The notes beneath the pieces are model-generated. The model was not told the origin of the DNA. It saw only the letters and a list, made by a program, of their open reading frames with translations, and searched no databases. Positions 18,042 through 26,386 of a stretch of DNA of 64,000 bases are shown one piece after another. Each line of letters begins with the position of its first letter. Within the stretch, counting starts at the first letter, position 1. The position numbers and the translations under genes are program-made. This DNA comes from Curtobacterium flaccumfaciens pv. betae (lineage in GTDB: Bacteria > Actinomycetota > Actinomycetes > Actinomycetales > Microbacteriaceae): NCBI RefSeq assembly GCF_026241855.1, contig NZ_JAPJDC010000001.1:868001-932000 (forward strand), read 5' to 3'.

Positions 18042-20186
18042 TCAGACGACCGCGCCGACCCGCTCGGTGAGCAGGTGCTCCTGGTCGGTCTGGATGCAGG
18101 CGACACCGCGGCCGTGCACGGGCTCGAGACCCGGGTCGATCGTGCGGCACTGCTCCTGCCGGCCCTCGTCGAGGAGCTGGTAGAGCGGGCAGCGCGTGCG
18201 GAACCGGCACCCGTCGATGCGCTCCGTGGGGGAGGGCAGGTCGCCGTCGAGCAGGATGCGCCCGCGGGCGGCCTCGGCCATGGGGTCCGGCACCGGCACG
18301 GCCGAAAGCAGGGCCCGCGTGTACGGGTGCTGGGGGTCCGAGAATACCGCGTCGCCGTCGCCGTACTCGACGATGCGGCCGAGGTACATGACCGCGACGT
18401 CGTCGGCGATGTGCCGGACCACGGACAGGTCGTGCGCCACGAACAGGTACGACAGCCCGAGGCGGTGCTTGAGGTCCTCGAGCAGGTTGATCACACCGGC
18501 CTGCACCGACACGTCGAGCGCGGAGACCGGCTCGTCGAGCACCAGGATCTTCGGCTCGACGATGAGCGCACGGGCGATGCCGATGCGCTGCCGCTGGCCA
18601 CCCGAGAACTCGTGCGGGTACCGGTCGATGTAGCTCGGCTCGAGCCCGACCAGCTCGAGCACCTCGCGCACCCGCCGGCGGATCTCGTCCTTCGCGACGC
18701 CGTGCACGGTGAGGGGTTCACCGATCACCGAGCCGATGTCGAGCCGCGGGTCGATCGACGCCATCGGGTCCTGGAACACGACCTGGATGTCGCGACGCAG
18801 TGCAAGACGGTCCTTCTTGGACAGTGAGGCGGTGTCGACGCCGTTCACCCGGATGGTGCCGTGCTGGGCACCGGCGAGCTCGAGGATCTCCATGATGGTG
18901 GTCGTCTTGCCGCAGCCGGACTCGCCGACCAGGCCGAGCACCTGCCCGCGCTTGAGCGTCAGGGAGATGCCGTCGACGGCGTGCACCTCGCCGATCTGCC
19001 GGCGGAAGAGCGCGCCCTTGGTGAGCGGGAACGTCTTGACGACGTCCTGCAGCTCGAGCACGACCTCGTCGCCGTGGTCGACCGCTGCCTCGGGGACGTC
19101 CTCGGGGCGGGGGAAGATCTCCGAGCGCTCGAGGGTGCCGGCGGCGATCTCGTCGCGACGGATGCACGCGGCGGTGTGGTCGTCGAGCAGGGTGCCGTTG
19201 CCGATCGTCTGGACGGCACCGGTCAGGACCGGGTTGTCGGCGCTCTGCGGCACCGTCGGTGCGACGAGGGCGGGTTCGCCGTCGCGGCAGGCGTCGATGA
19301 CGGCGGGGCAGCGGTCGGCGAACGGGCAGCCGGTCGGCTTCTGCGTGAGCAGGGGCGGGCGGCCGTCCAGCGGGACGAGCCGCTCGGTGCGGGCGGACGT
19401 CATGTTCGGCATCGAGCGGAGCAGCCCGATCGTGTACGGCATCACCGGCTCGCGGAACAGGGGGAGCACCGGCGCCGTCTCGACGATCCGGCCCGCGTAC
19501 ATCACGGCGACGCGGTCGGCGTTGCCGGCGACGACGCCGAGGTCGTGGGTGATGAGCACGACGGCCGCGCCCGTCATGTCCTTGGCGGTCTGCAGCACGT
19601 CGAGGATCTGCGCCTGGATCGTCACGTCGAGCGCCGTGGTGGGCTCGTCCGCGATGATCAGCTTCGGGTCGTTCGCGATGGCGATGGCGATCATCGCGCG
19701 CTGTCGCATGCCGCCGGAGAACTCGTGCGGGAACGCGTCGAGTCGTCGAGCCGGGTTCGGGATGCCGACGATGCGCAGGAGCTCCTCGGCGCGGGTGCGT
19801 GCGGCGTGCTGGGTGAGGGAGCGGTCGTGCAGGCGCAGGCCCTCGATGATCTGCTGGCCGATCGTGTACACCGGCGTCAGGGCGGACAGCGGGTCCTGGA
19901 ACACCATCGCGATGTCACGACCGCGCAGCGCCGACATCTCGCGGTCGTTCCTGCCGACGAGCTCCTGTCCGTCGAACCGGATGCTGCCCTGCACCTGGGC
20001 GGACGACGGCAGCAGGCCCATCACGGCCATCGAGGACACCGACTTGCCGGAACCCGACTCGCCGACGATGCCGAGGAACTCGCCGGGAGCCACCGAGTAG
20101 TCGACACCCCGGACCGCGTAGACGGGCTTGGTCTTCGGGTTGAACGTGACCGACAGGTCGGACACGGTGAGCAGCGGCTCAGTCAC
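18042..20186 (-). CDS. Fused double ATP-binding subunit of a second peptide ABC transporter (DppD-DppF type)
   Basis: 714 residues, longer than the first transporter's ATPase because both halves keep the oligopeptide C-terminal extension. Domain 1: Walker A GESGSGKSV (K48), signature FSGGMRQRAM, Walker B LIIADEPTTALD, then the cysteine-containing extension CPFADRCPAVIDAC. Domain 2: Walker A GESGCGKTT, signature FSGGQRQRIG, Walker B ILVLDEPVSALD, then CRFRTRCPLYQ and a final cysteine. In DppD-type subunits these cysteines bind an iron-sulfur cluster. Last gene of a three-gene operon, overlapping the upstream permease by 8 bases. Confidence 0.96.
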   Translation of the reverse strand: MTEPLLTVSDLSVTFNPKTKPVYAVRGVDYSVAPGEFLGIVGESGSGKSVSSMAVMGLLPSSAQVQGSIRFDGQELVGRNDREMSALRGRDIAMVFQDPLSALTPVYTIGQQIIEGLRLHDRSLTQHAARTRAEELLRIVGIPNPARRLDAFPHEFSGGMRQRAMIAIAIANDPKLIIADEPTTALDVTIQAQILDVLQTAKDMTGAAVVLITHDLGVVAGNADRVAVMYAGRIVETAPVLPLFREPVMPYTIGLLRSMPNMTSARTERLVPLDGRPPLLTQKPTGCPFADRCPAVIDACRDGEPALVAPTVPQSADNPVLTGAVQTIGNGTLLDDHTAACIRRDEIAAGTLERSEIFPRPEDVPEAAVDHGDEVVLELQDVVKTFPLTKGALFRRQIGEVHAVDGISLTLKRGQVLGLVGESGCGKTTTIMEILELAGAQHGTIRVNGVDTASLSKKDRLALRRDIQVVFQDPMASIDPRLDIGSVIGEPLTVHGVAKDEIRRRVREVLELVGLEPSYIDRYPHEFSGGQRQRIGIARALIVEPKILVLDEPVSALDVSVQAGVINLLEDLKHRLGLSYLFVAHDLSVVRHIADDVAVMYLGRIVEYGDGDAVFSDPQHPYTRALLSAVPVPDPMAEAARGRILLDGDLPSPTERIDGCRFRTRCPLYQLLDEGRQEQCRTIDPGLEPVHGRGVACIQTDQEHLLTERVGAVV

Positions 20187-21117
20187 GGTTGGCTCCGGAG
20201 GTGGGGTCGATGGCGTCGCGCAGGGCGTCGCCGAGCAGGCTGGTCGAGAGCACGGTCGCGACGAGCGTCGCGGCGGGCAGGACGAAGAGCCACGGGCGGG
20301 TGACGGCGGACTGGCTGCCGGCGGCGAGCAGGGTACCGAGCGAGACGTCGGGGATCTGGATGCCGAAGCCGAAGAAGCTCAGCGAGCTCTCCGCCAGGAT
20401 CGCCGCTCCGACGCCGAGCGTGGCGTCGATGATGAGCAGCGACGCCACGTTCGGCAGGATGTGCCGCCGGATGATCGTGAACGCCGGGACACCCATGAAC
20501 CGGGCGGCCTTGACGTAGTCGCGTTCGCGCAGGGACATCGTCTGACCGCGGATCACCCGGGCCATCACCATCCAGCTGAACACCGCGAGGCCGACGATGA
20601 GGGCCACCCACGTCAGGTTCTTGAACACCGGGCTGAGCAGCACGAGCGCGTAGAACGACGGGATCACGAGCAGCAGGTCGATGACCCACACGAGCAGCCG
20701 GTCGGTGACGCCGCCGAAGTACCCGGCGATCGCGCCGACGATGCCGGCGATCAGGGTCGCCGCCGGACCGGCGATCAGACCGATGAGCAGCGACTTCTGC
20801 AGGCCGACCAGGGTCTGCGCGTAGATGTCCTGGCCGATGTCGTTCGTGCCGAACCAGTGCGCGGCGCTCGGCGGCATGCCGAACGCCAGTCCGTCCGAGT
20901 CGACGGCGTTCCAGTGGTACAGGTACGGGCCGAGGAACGCCCAGAGGATGATGAGGAGCAGGGCGCTGCCGCCGATGCGCGCGCGCCAGGTGCCGAACAC
21001 CTTGCGCCAGAGCGGGGTGCGGCCGCCCTTCACCTCGATGACGTGCGCCGGCGTACCGGCGTTGCCGTCGCCGGGGTCACCGGCGGTGGTCGTGGTCGTG
21101 GGGTCGAGAACAGACAC
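20179..21117 (-). CDS. Peptide ABC transporter permease, DppC type
   Basis: 312 residues. About 40 soluble N-terminal residues rich in T, G and D precede the first membrane helix (IGGSALLLIILWAFLGPYLY). External loop PSAAHWFGTNDIGQDIYAQTLVGLQKSLLIG is the DppC signature. The EAA loop reads VKAARFMGVPAFTIIRRHILPNV. Three bases separate it from the upstream permease gene and it overlaps the ATPase gene. It pairs with that permease to form the channel. Confidence 0.95.
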   Translation of the reverse strand: MSVLDPTTTTTAGDPGDGNAGTPAHVIEVKGGRTPLWRKVFGTWRARIGGSALLLIILWAFLGPYLYHWNAVDSDGLAFGMPPSAAHWFGTNDIGQDIYAQTLVGLQKSLLIGLIAGPAATLIAGIVGAIAGYFGGVTDRLLVWVIDLLLVIPSFYALVLLSPVFKNLTWVALIVGLAVFSWMVMARVIRGQTMSLRERDYVKAARFMGVPAFTIIRRHILPNVASLLIIDATLGVGAAILAESSLSFFGFGIQIPDVSLGTLLAAGSQSAVTRPWLFVLPAATLVATVLSTSLLGDALRDAIDPTSGANRD

Positions 21118-21120
21118 GGG

Positions 21121-22101
21121 TCACACCCTCACTCGCGGGTCGAGCGCGGCGTACAGCAGGTCCGCGAGGGTCCCTGCGATGAGCACGAGGATCGCCGTGA
21201 AGAGGATCGTGCCCGACGCCGCGTTGATGTCGTTGTTGCTGATGCTCTGGACGAAGTACTCGCCCATGCCGTGCCAGCTGAAGACCAGCTCGGTGATGCT
21301 CGCGCCGGTCAGGATGAGTCCGAACGAGTACGCGAAGAAGGTCGACATCGGGATGAGGGCGACCCGCACACCGTGGCGCATGATCGCCGACCCGCGGGTG
21401 CGGCCCTTCGACCGTGCGGTGCGGATGAAGTCGTTCGACAGCACGTCGAGCATCGCCGAGCGCTGGTAGCGCGAGTACGTGGCGACGGCGCCGATGGTGA
21501 GCGAGATCGTCGGTAACAGCAGGTGCCCGAGCCGGTCGCCGAGCACCGGGAAGAACCCGGTCACCCCCGGCGTGTACTCGCCGGTGAACCGGATCACCTG
21601 CGTCCCGACGCCCTGGTTGAGCGTGGTCGCGAGGATCATCAGCACGACCGCGATGACGAAGGTCGGGGTGGCGAGCACCGCGAACGACAGGTAGGTCGAC
21701 ACCTGGTCGGACGTGCGGTACTGCCGGACCGCGTTCCAGACGCCGAGCAGCACCCCGAGGATCGCGCCGAGCAGTGTGCCGATCACGAGCAGCCGCAGGC
21801 TCGTGCCGGAGCGGGCGATGATGTCGGCCGTCACCTCGGTGCCGCGGGTGCTCATGCCGAGCGAGCCGTGCGTCACCAGACCGACCCACCAGTCCCACGT
21901 GCGGACGAGGAGCGGGGTGTCCGGATCGGCGCCGAGCTTGCGGAGCGACGCCTGGATGGTGCCCGGCGGCACGGCCGGGTTGCGCCCCAGGAACCGTGCG
22001 GCCGGGTTGAGCGTCGTGCTGGCGAGGATGTACCCGAGCGTGGTCGCCACGATCGTCAGGACGATGTAGTTGACGATCCGCTTTGCGATGAAGGCGAGCA
22101 T
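21121..22101 (-). CDS. Peptide ABC transporter permease, DppB type
   Basis: 326 residues beginning MLAFIAKRIVNYIVLTIVATT, the expected DppB start. The EAA loop reads IRTARSKGRTRGSAIMRHGVRVAL. The long external segment after helix 1 contains ARFLGRNPAVPPGTIQASLRKLG. First gene of the operon; it diverges from the binding-protein gene at 22357, with 255 bases of regulatory sequence between them. AGAGG lies about ten bases upstream as a ribosome site. Confidence 0.95.
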   Translation of the reverse strand: MLAFIAKRIVNYIVLTIVATTLGYILASTTLNPAARFLGRNPAVPPGTIQASLRKLGADPDTPLLVRTWDWWVGLVTHGSLGMSTRGTEVTADIIARSGTSLRLLVIGTLLGAILGVLLGVWNAVRQYRTSDQVSTYLSFAVLATPTFVIAVVLMILATTLNQGVGTQVIRFTGEYTPGVTGFFPVLGDRLGHLLLPTISLTIGAVATYSRYQRSAMLDVLSNDFIRTARSKGRTRGSAIMRHGVRVALIPMSTFFAYSFGLILTGASITELVFSWHGMGEYFVQSISNNDINAASGTILFTAILVLIAGTLADLLYAALDPRVRV

Positions 22102-22203
22102 GTGGTTCGTGACCTCTGGGTGCGGCCGTCCGACCGGACGGCGTTGTCGGTGGCGACAGGCTAGCCGTTCGAGCGACTGGGTGGGACAACGGAAGTGACG
22201 CTA

Positions 22204-22275
22204 TGCAACATTCGTTACGAGCGTGTTTCGATTCATCGCACAGACCCTTGTGCCGCCTTCGGATGTGGCTAGGGT
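22204..22275 (+). promoter_or_regulatory. Promoter region of the second peptide-binding lipoprotein gene with shared box
   Basis: TTGTGC (22248-22253), 16 bases, TAGGGT (22270-22275) forms a good -35/-10 pair. Upstream, TGCAAC-ATTC-GTTAC-GA-GCGTGT (22204-22226) repeats the box found before the first peptide-binding gene, ending 43 bases before the -10. An isolated GGTTCGTGACC at 22104-22114 resembles a half-site of the dispersed element. Confidence 0.6.
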
Positions 22276-22356
22276 TCTCAACCAACAGGCGCGACGGCGG
22301 GGGCCGCCGCGGTCCAGCGCGATCTGCGCGAACCACAACGAAAGGGAATCCTCGCC

Positions 22357-24075
22357 ATGCGAAAGAGGATCAAGGGCATCGCCGTCCTGGCCACCGCTGC
22401 GGCAGCTGCCGTCGTGCTGGCCGGCTGCTCCGGCGGCGGAGAAGCGGGCGGCGACAACTCCGCGGTCGCCGAGTCGTCGCTGAAGTCGACCGGCTGGACC
22501 GTCGCGGATCGCGCCGACGTCAAGGACGGCGGGTCGATCACCCTGCCGATCGACACGGCTCCGGCGAACTGGCAGCTGGCCAACCTGGACTCGGGGACCG
22601 TCGACGACACGACGATCTCGCAGACCTACCTGCCGGGCTTCATCCAGTTCAAGGAGAACGGCGAGTGGGAGGCGAACAAGGACTACGCGACCTCCGTCGA
22701 GCTGACCAAGGACTCGCCCCAGACCGTCGAGATCAAGATCAACCCGAAGGCCGTGTGGTCGGACGGCACCCCGATCAGCGCGAAGGACGTCATCGCGAAC
22801 TGGAAGGCGCTGAACGGCACGAACAAGGCCTTCGCGCCCCTCGCCACCAACGTGTGGGAGGACGTGGACTCGGTCAAGCAGGGCTCCGACGAGCGTGACG
22901 TCATCATGACGTTCTCGAAGACCAACGCCGACTGGGCGAGCGTCCTCGGCGCGATCTACCCGTACTGGGCCGTCGACACCCCGGACCACTTCAACAAGGC
23001 GTGGGCCAAGGGTCCGTACGCGGCCGACGGCAAGACCTACGTCTCCGGTGGCCCGTACATCCTGAAGTCCTTCGACGCCAACGGTGGCGTCGTGACCTTC
23101 GAGAAGAACCCCAAGTGGTGGGGCGACGAGGGCAAGCTCGACACGATCGTCTTCAAGACGGTGTCCCGTGACGGTGTCGCCCAGGCGTACGGCAACAAGG
23201 AGCTCGACGCCTTCAACCTGAACGGCAGCGCCGACAACCTCAAGACGGCGAACTCGCGCTCCGACTCGAAGATCGAGCGGTCGCTCGGCACCACGCAGCG
23301 CCAGATCACGCTGAACGGCACCTCGGACGTCTTCAAGGACCAGGACGTGCGCCAGGCGTTCGCGCAGGCGATCAACCGCAAGGTGCTCGCCCAGGCGATC
23401 CTGTCGCCGGTGAAGAGCCCGGGTGACGTGCTCAACAACCTGACCTACCTGCCCGGTCAGGAGGGCTACAAGGACGACGTGTCGAGCGTCTACGGCTACA
23501 GCACCGACAAGGCGAAGTCGAAGCTCGAGGACGCGGGCTGGAAGATCGGCTCGGACGGCTACGCGACCAAGGGCGGCAAGGAACTCGACGTCCGCTTCGT
23601 GATCCCGTCGGACAACCCGAACTCGGCGAACGTCGCGCAGCTCGTGCAGCAGCAGACCAAGCTCGCCGGCTTCAAGGTGACCATCGACACCGTGCCCACC
23701 GACGACTTCTTCACGAAGTACATCACCACGACGACCCGTGACTTCGACGCCACGTACTTCGCGTGGCAGGGCACTCCGTTCCCGATCTCGTCGCTGAAGT
23801 CGATCTACTACCCCGCCGACGCCGGCCAGAACTACACCGGCGTGACGGACGACTCGCTCGGTGCCGCCTGGGACAAGGCGAACGGCGAGCTCGACCCGGA
23901 TGCCCGCATCAAGGACGCGCAGGCCATCGACAAGAAGATCGTCGCGGTCGCCGGCACCATCCCGCTGTTCGCCGAGCCGTACGCCTGGGGCGTGCGCAAG
24001 GACCTGGTGAACTACGGTCCGGCGCAGTTCCAGCAGTCCTCGGTCAAGTGGCAGGACGTGGGCTACACGAAGTAG
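22357..24075 (+). CDS. Peptide ABC transporter substrate-binding lipoprotein (SBP family 5)
   Basis: 572 residues. Lipoprotein signal MRKRIKGIAVLATAAAAAVV with lipobox LAGC, lipidated at C24; GAAAGGG upstream as ribosome site. A family 5 binding protein that captures peptides or similar solutes outside the membrane: NPKAVWSDGTPISAKDVIANW, SGGPYILKSFDANGGVVTFEKNPKWWGDEGK and the DVRQAFAQAINRKV segment are family hallmarks. It reads away from its presumed permease-ATPase operon (18042-22101). The closest relative class takes di- or oligopeptides, but the actual ligand is not known. Confidence 0.95.
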   Translation: MRKRIKGIAVLATAAAAAVVLAGCSGGGEAGGDNSAVAESSLKSTGWTVADRADVKDGGSITLPIDTAPANWQLANLDSGTVDDTTISQTYLPGFIQFKENGEWEANKDYATSVELTKDSPQTVEIKINPKAVWSDGTPISAKDVIANWKALNGTNKAFAPLATNVWEDVDSVKQGSDERDVIMTFSKTNADWASVLGAIYPYWAVDTPDHFNKAWAKGPYAADGKTYVSGGPYILKSFDANGGVVTFEKNPKWWGDEGKLDTIVFKTVSRDGVAQAYGNKELDAFNLNGSADNLKTANSRSDSKIERSLGTTQRQITLNGTSDVFKDQDVRQAFAQAINRKVLAQAILSPVKSPGDVLNNLTYLPGQEGYKDDVSSVYGYSTDKAKSKLEDAGWKIGSDGYATKGGKELDVRFVIPSDNPNSANVAQLVQQQTKLAGFKVTIDTVPTDDFFTKYITTTTRDFDATYFAWQGTPFPISSLKSIYYPADAGQNYTGVTDDSLGAAWDKANGELDPDARIKDAQAIDKKIVAVAGTIPLFAEPYAWGVRKDLVNYGPAQFQQSSVKWQDVGYTK

Positions 24076-24084
24076 TCGGCACCG

Positions 24085-24132
24085 CGTTCACGAACGACAC
24101 CGTTCACGAACGACACCGCACCCGAACGACAC
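24085..24132. repeat. Three 16-base direct repeats running into a hairpin
   Basis: CGTTCACGAACGACAC occurs exactly at 24085-24100 and 24101-24116, followed by the diverged CGCACCCGAACGACAC at 24117-24132. The third copy supplies the first bases of the terminator stem. Confidence 0.85.
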
Positions 24133-24165
24133 CCCCGACGTCGCACGACGTCGGGGGTGTCGTTC
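24124..24165. terminator. 20-bp perfect hairpin between convergent genes
   Basis: GAACGACACCCCCGACGTCG (24124-24143) pairs with CGACGTCGGGGGTGTCGTTC (24146-24165) with only CA between the arms. It lies 48 bases after the binding-protein stop and 49 bases from the end of the minus-strand gene, so it can terminate both. No T-run follows. Confidence 0.85.
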
Positions 24166-24214
24166 TGCGTCGGGCTGCCGGCCGACCTGACCGGCCGCGA
24201 CGACTGCGCGACCG

Positions 24215-24766
24215 CTAGAACCGAGCCGCCGCCAGCGACGCCGCGACCCCGAGGACGACCATCGCCAGGATCGTCCAGCCGTGGGTGCGGTGCGTGATCG
24301 GCGCAGCCGTCACGCTCGACGGGGGCGGCCCGTCGTGCGCGGCCGATGCGGGCACGTGGGCCAGCATCCGCGCGGCCGCAGCGTTGACGTCCAGGCGATC
24401 CGGGCCTCCCGGCCGGTCACCGGTGTGCGCTGCGAGACGCGCCGTCGGGCGGGTCGCGATCCAGACGCGACGGACGCCCTCGCTGGTGACCACCTCGATG
24501 CCGTACTTCGTGCGCACCTCGCTGATGCGTGACCAGGTGTAGCTGCTGGTCCGCCGGACGTCCACGATGCGCAGGTGCTCCGGTGTCAGCTCGATCCGGG
24601 GACGCCACAGCGCCGCCCACGCGACGAACGCGACGGCGATGCTCGGGATCGGCACGAGCCAGGGGGCACCGCCGCCGAGCAGGGCCAGTGGGACGAGCAC
24701 GACGGCCACGACCCAGAGGACGACGGCGAGGGCGCGCAGGCCGGGGGCGACGATGGTGGTGGGCAC
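24215..24766 (-). CDS. Small membrane protein with PH-like domain, paralogue of 17430-17936
   Basis: 183 residues from a GTG (VPTTIVAPGLRALAVVLW) with TACCCT ending six bases before it on the coding strand, the leaderless pattern; a start further up would be inside that promoter. Two N-terminal membrane helices, then the PH-like domain RPRIELTPEHLRIVDVRRTSSYTW...VRTKYGIEVVTSEGVRRVWIATRP, then a C-terminal membrane helix ILAMVVLGVAASLAAARF. It aligns with the protein at 17430-17936 over RP-I, R-x(4)-W, VR and the VxTxxG motif. Function unknown. Confidence 0.75.
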   Translation of the reverse strand: MPTTIVAPGLRALAVVLWVVAVVLVPLALLGGGAPWLVPIPSIAVAFVAWAALWRPRIELTPEHLRIVDVRRTSSYTWSRISEVRTKYGIEVVTSEGVRRVWIATRPTARLAAHTGDRPGGPDRLDVNAAAARMLAHVPASAAHDGPPPSSVTAAPITHRTHGWTILAMVVLGVAASLAAARF

Positions 24767-24900
24767 CGGACGAGGGTACGAGATGCCTCCCCGGAGACGC
24801 CCGGGGAGCGGGTGTGACACACCGGCGCGTATCTCCGGACGACCCGATTCCCCGGGGAGGCAGATCCTGGACGGACCCTCGTGCCGTCCATGGTCGTCGC

Positions 24901-24925
24901 CCCCAGTTGGGGTGTCAATACCCCA
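24901..24925. other. Overlapping small inverted repeats
   Basis: CCCCA-GT-TGGGG (24901-24912) and TGGGGT-N6-ACCCCA (24908-24925) share the TGGGG segment and cannot form together. They lie in the 193-base gap between the PH-like gene start and the peroxiredoxin stop. Possibly part of a 3' end for the peroxiredoxin message. Confidence 0.4.
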
Positions 24926-24959
24926 TCTCGGCGCACTCAGCGGACTCCCACGCCGGGGA

Positions 24960-25439
24960 CTACGAAACGAGCAGTTCGATCTGTTCGCGGATGGTCTCGG
25001 CCTTCGGGAACCGCAGACCGACCAGGCCGACGTGCCGCCACCGGACCACGCCGTCGGGGCCGATCACGAAGACCGATCGGCGCAGGCCGATGCCCGGTGC
25101 CTGCACCCCGTACGAGCGGATCACCGAGCCCGCGGTGTCGCTGAGCAGCGGGAACGCGAGCGAGGACCCGCGGGCGAACCCCTCGTGCGAGTCGAGTGCC
25201 TGCGGGCTGATGCCCCACACGGTCGCGCCGAGGTCGGTGAACTCGTCGAGTTCGGCTTGGTAACTGCAGAGCTGGGCCGTGCAGACCGCCGTCGCGTCGC
25301 CCGGGTAGAAGGCCAGCACCACGGTGCGGCCGATCTCGGCGGACAGGTCGTACTCGTCGTCGGTGCGGACGCCGCCGCGCACGACCATTCCCGGCAGGGT
25401 GAACGACGGGGCGGACTCGCCGATCGCGGGGATGCTCAT
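24960..25439 (-). CDS. Peroxiredoxin, BCP/AhpE-like thiol peroxidase
   Basis: 159 residues from the ATG at 25439; TACCGT ends seven bases upstream, so a GTG nine bases earlier lies too close to the promoter. AhpC/TSA thioredoxin-fold enzyme that reduces hydroperoxides. Peroxidatic cysteine C53 in FYPGDATAVCTAQLCSYQ and a candidate resolving cysteine C58 five residues later, the atypical 2-Cys spacing of BCP proteins. The C-terminal RRSVFVIGPDGVVRWRHVG is typical. Electron donor is likely a thioredoxin or mycothiol system encoded elsewhere. Confidence 0.9.
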   Translation of the reverse strand: MSIPAIGESAPSFTLPGMVVRGGVRTDDEYDLSAEIGRTVVLAFYPGDATAVCTAQLCSYQAELDEFTDLGATVWGISPQALDSHEGFARGSSLAFPLLSDTAGSVIRSYGVQAPGIGLRRSVFVIGPDGVVRWRHVGLVGLRFPKAETIREQIELLVS

Positions 25440-25515
25440 GGGTCTCACGGTAGGGCGAGCCGGCGGGGGTTGCCCCTCGGCGCGCTGTGCGGGGGCTGTG
25501 GATGCGCTCCGTGGC

Positions 25516-26265
25516 CTACGAGAACAACTGCGGGAACGCGTGCGCCACCCAGGGGTACCCGACGAAGACCACCGCGTCGAGCAGGGCGTGCGTGATGACG
25601 AGCGGCAGGAGCCGGCCCCACCTCGTGTAGATCCAGCCGAACACGATGCCCATCACCGCGTTGCCGATGAACGCGCCGAACCCCTGGTACAGGTGGTAGC
25701 TGCCGCGCAGCAGGGCGGTCGACAGGATCATCTGCCAGCGACCCCACCCGAGGTCGCCGAGTCGGGCGTAGAGGTACCCGATCACGATCACCTCTTCCTG
25801 CAGGCCCGAGCGGATCGCGGACAGCAGCAGGACCGGGACCGTCCACCAGTACGAGTTCAGCGCGGCGGGGTCGACCGCGACCGTGATGCCGAGCGCCCGC
25901 CCCGCGAAGTACAGCGCGAGCCCCGGGATCCCGATGCACAGGGCGATGAGCGCCGGGCCGCCCAGGTCCGGCTTCGCCCGGAACCGGTCGATCCCGAGCC
26001 GCCCGAGGTGCGGCCGCGACGTGCTCCACAGCAGATAGCAGACGAGCGCCACCGGGGCCAGGTCCACCGCGATGCCGAGGAGCTGCCGGGCGAGGTCGAC
26101 GTACTGCACCGTCGTCGACGAGGTGTTCAGGGCCGTCGACTGCTCGCCGAGCGGGGTCGCCTGCGACAGGTCGTCGATGATCTGCAGGATCGAGTAGAGG
26201 GCGCTGGCACCGAGCGAGAGCAGCAGGACGATGGTGATCTCGACCCACGTTCGCCGACGGCTCAT
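25516..26265 (-). CDS. CPBP family intramembrane metalloprotease
   Basis: 249 residues, about seven membrane segments. AGGAG lies upstream of MSRRRTWVEITIVLLL. CPBP (Abi/Rce1-like) motifs: LQEEVIVIGYLYARLG carries the paired glutamates, SYHLYQG the first histidine and VITHALLDAVVF the last histidine and aspartate. The usual FRG after the EE pair is replaced by VIG, a deviation from the consensus. Family members process prenylated or bacteriocin-related peptides; the substrate here is not known. Divergent from typA. Confidence 0.85.
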   Translation of the reverse strand: MSRRRTWVEITIVLLLSLGASALYSILQIIDDLSQATPLGEQSTALNTSSTTVQYVDLARQLLGIAVDLAPVALVCYLLWSTSRPHLGRLGIDRFRAKPDLGGPALIALCIGIPGLALYFAGRALGITVAVDPAALNSYWWTVPVLLLSAIRSGLQEEVIVIGYLYARLGDLGWGRWQMILSTALLRGSYHLYQGFGAFIGNAVMGIVFGWIYTRWGRLLPLVITHALLDAVVFVGYPWVAHAFPQLFS

Positions 26266-26386
26266 GCGCTGTACTCCTGTCGCTTGCGAACTACCGGTAG
26301 ACTGGCGTGTCGGGCGTTCTGCCCACGGGTGCGGTGCTGTGAAAACACTGGCCCGACACTCTCCCTGAAATTGAAGGATGTCCTGT

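Noticed and set aside
22104..22114. GGTTCGTGACC as another copy of the dispersed element
   Set aside because: Only one half-site is present with no partner at the 17-base distance, so it may be chance or the ribosome-site region of the permease gene.
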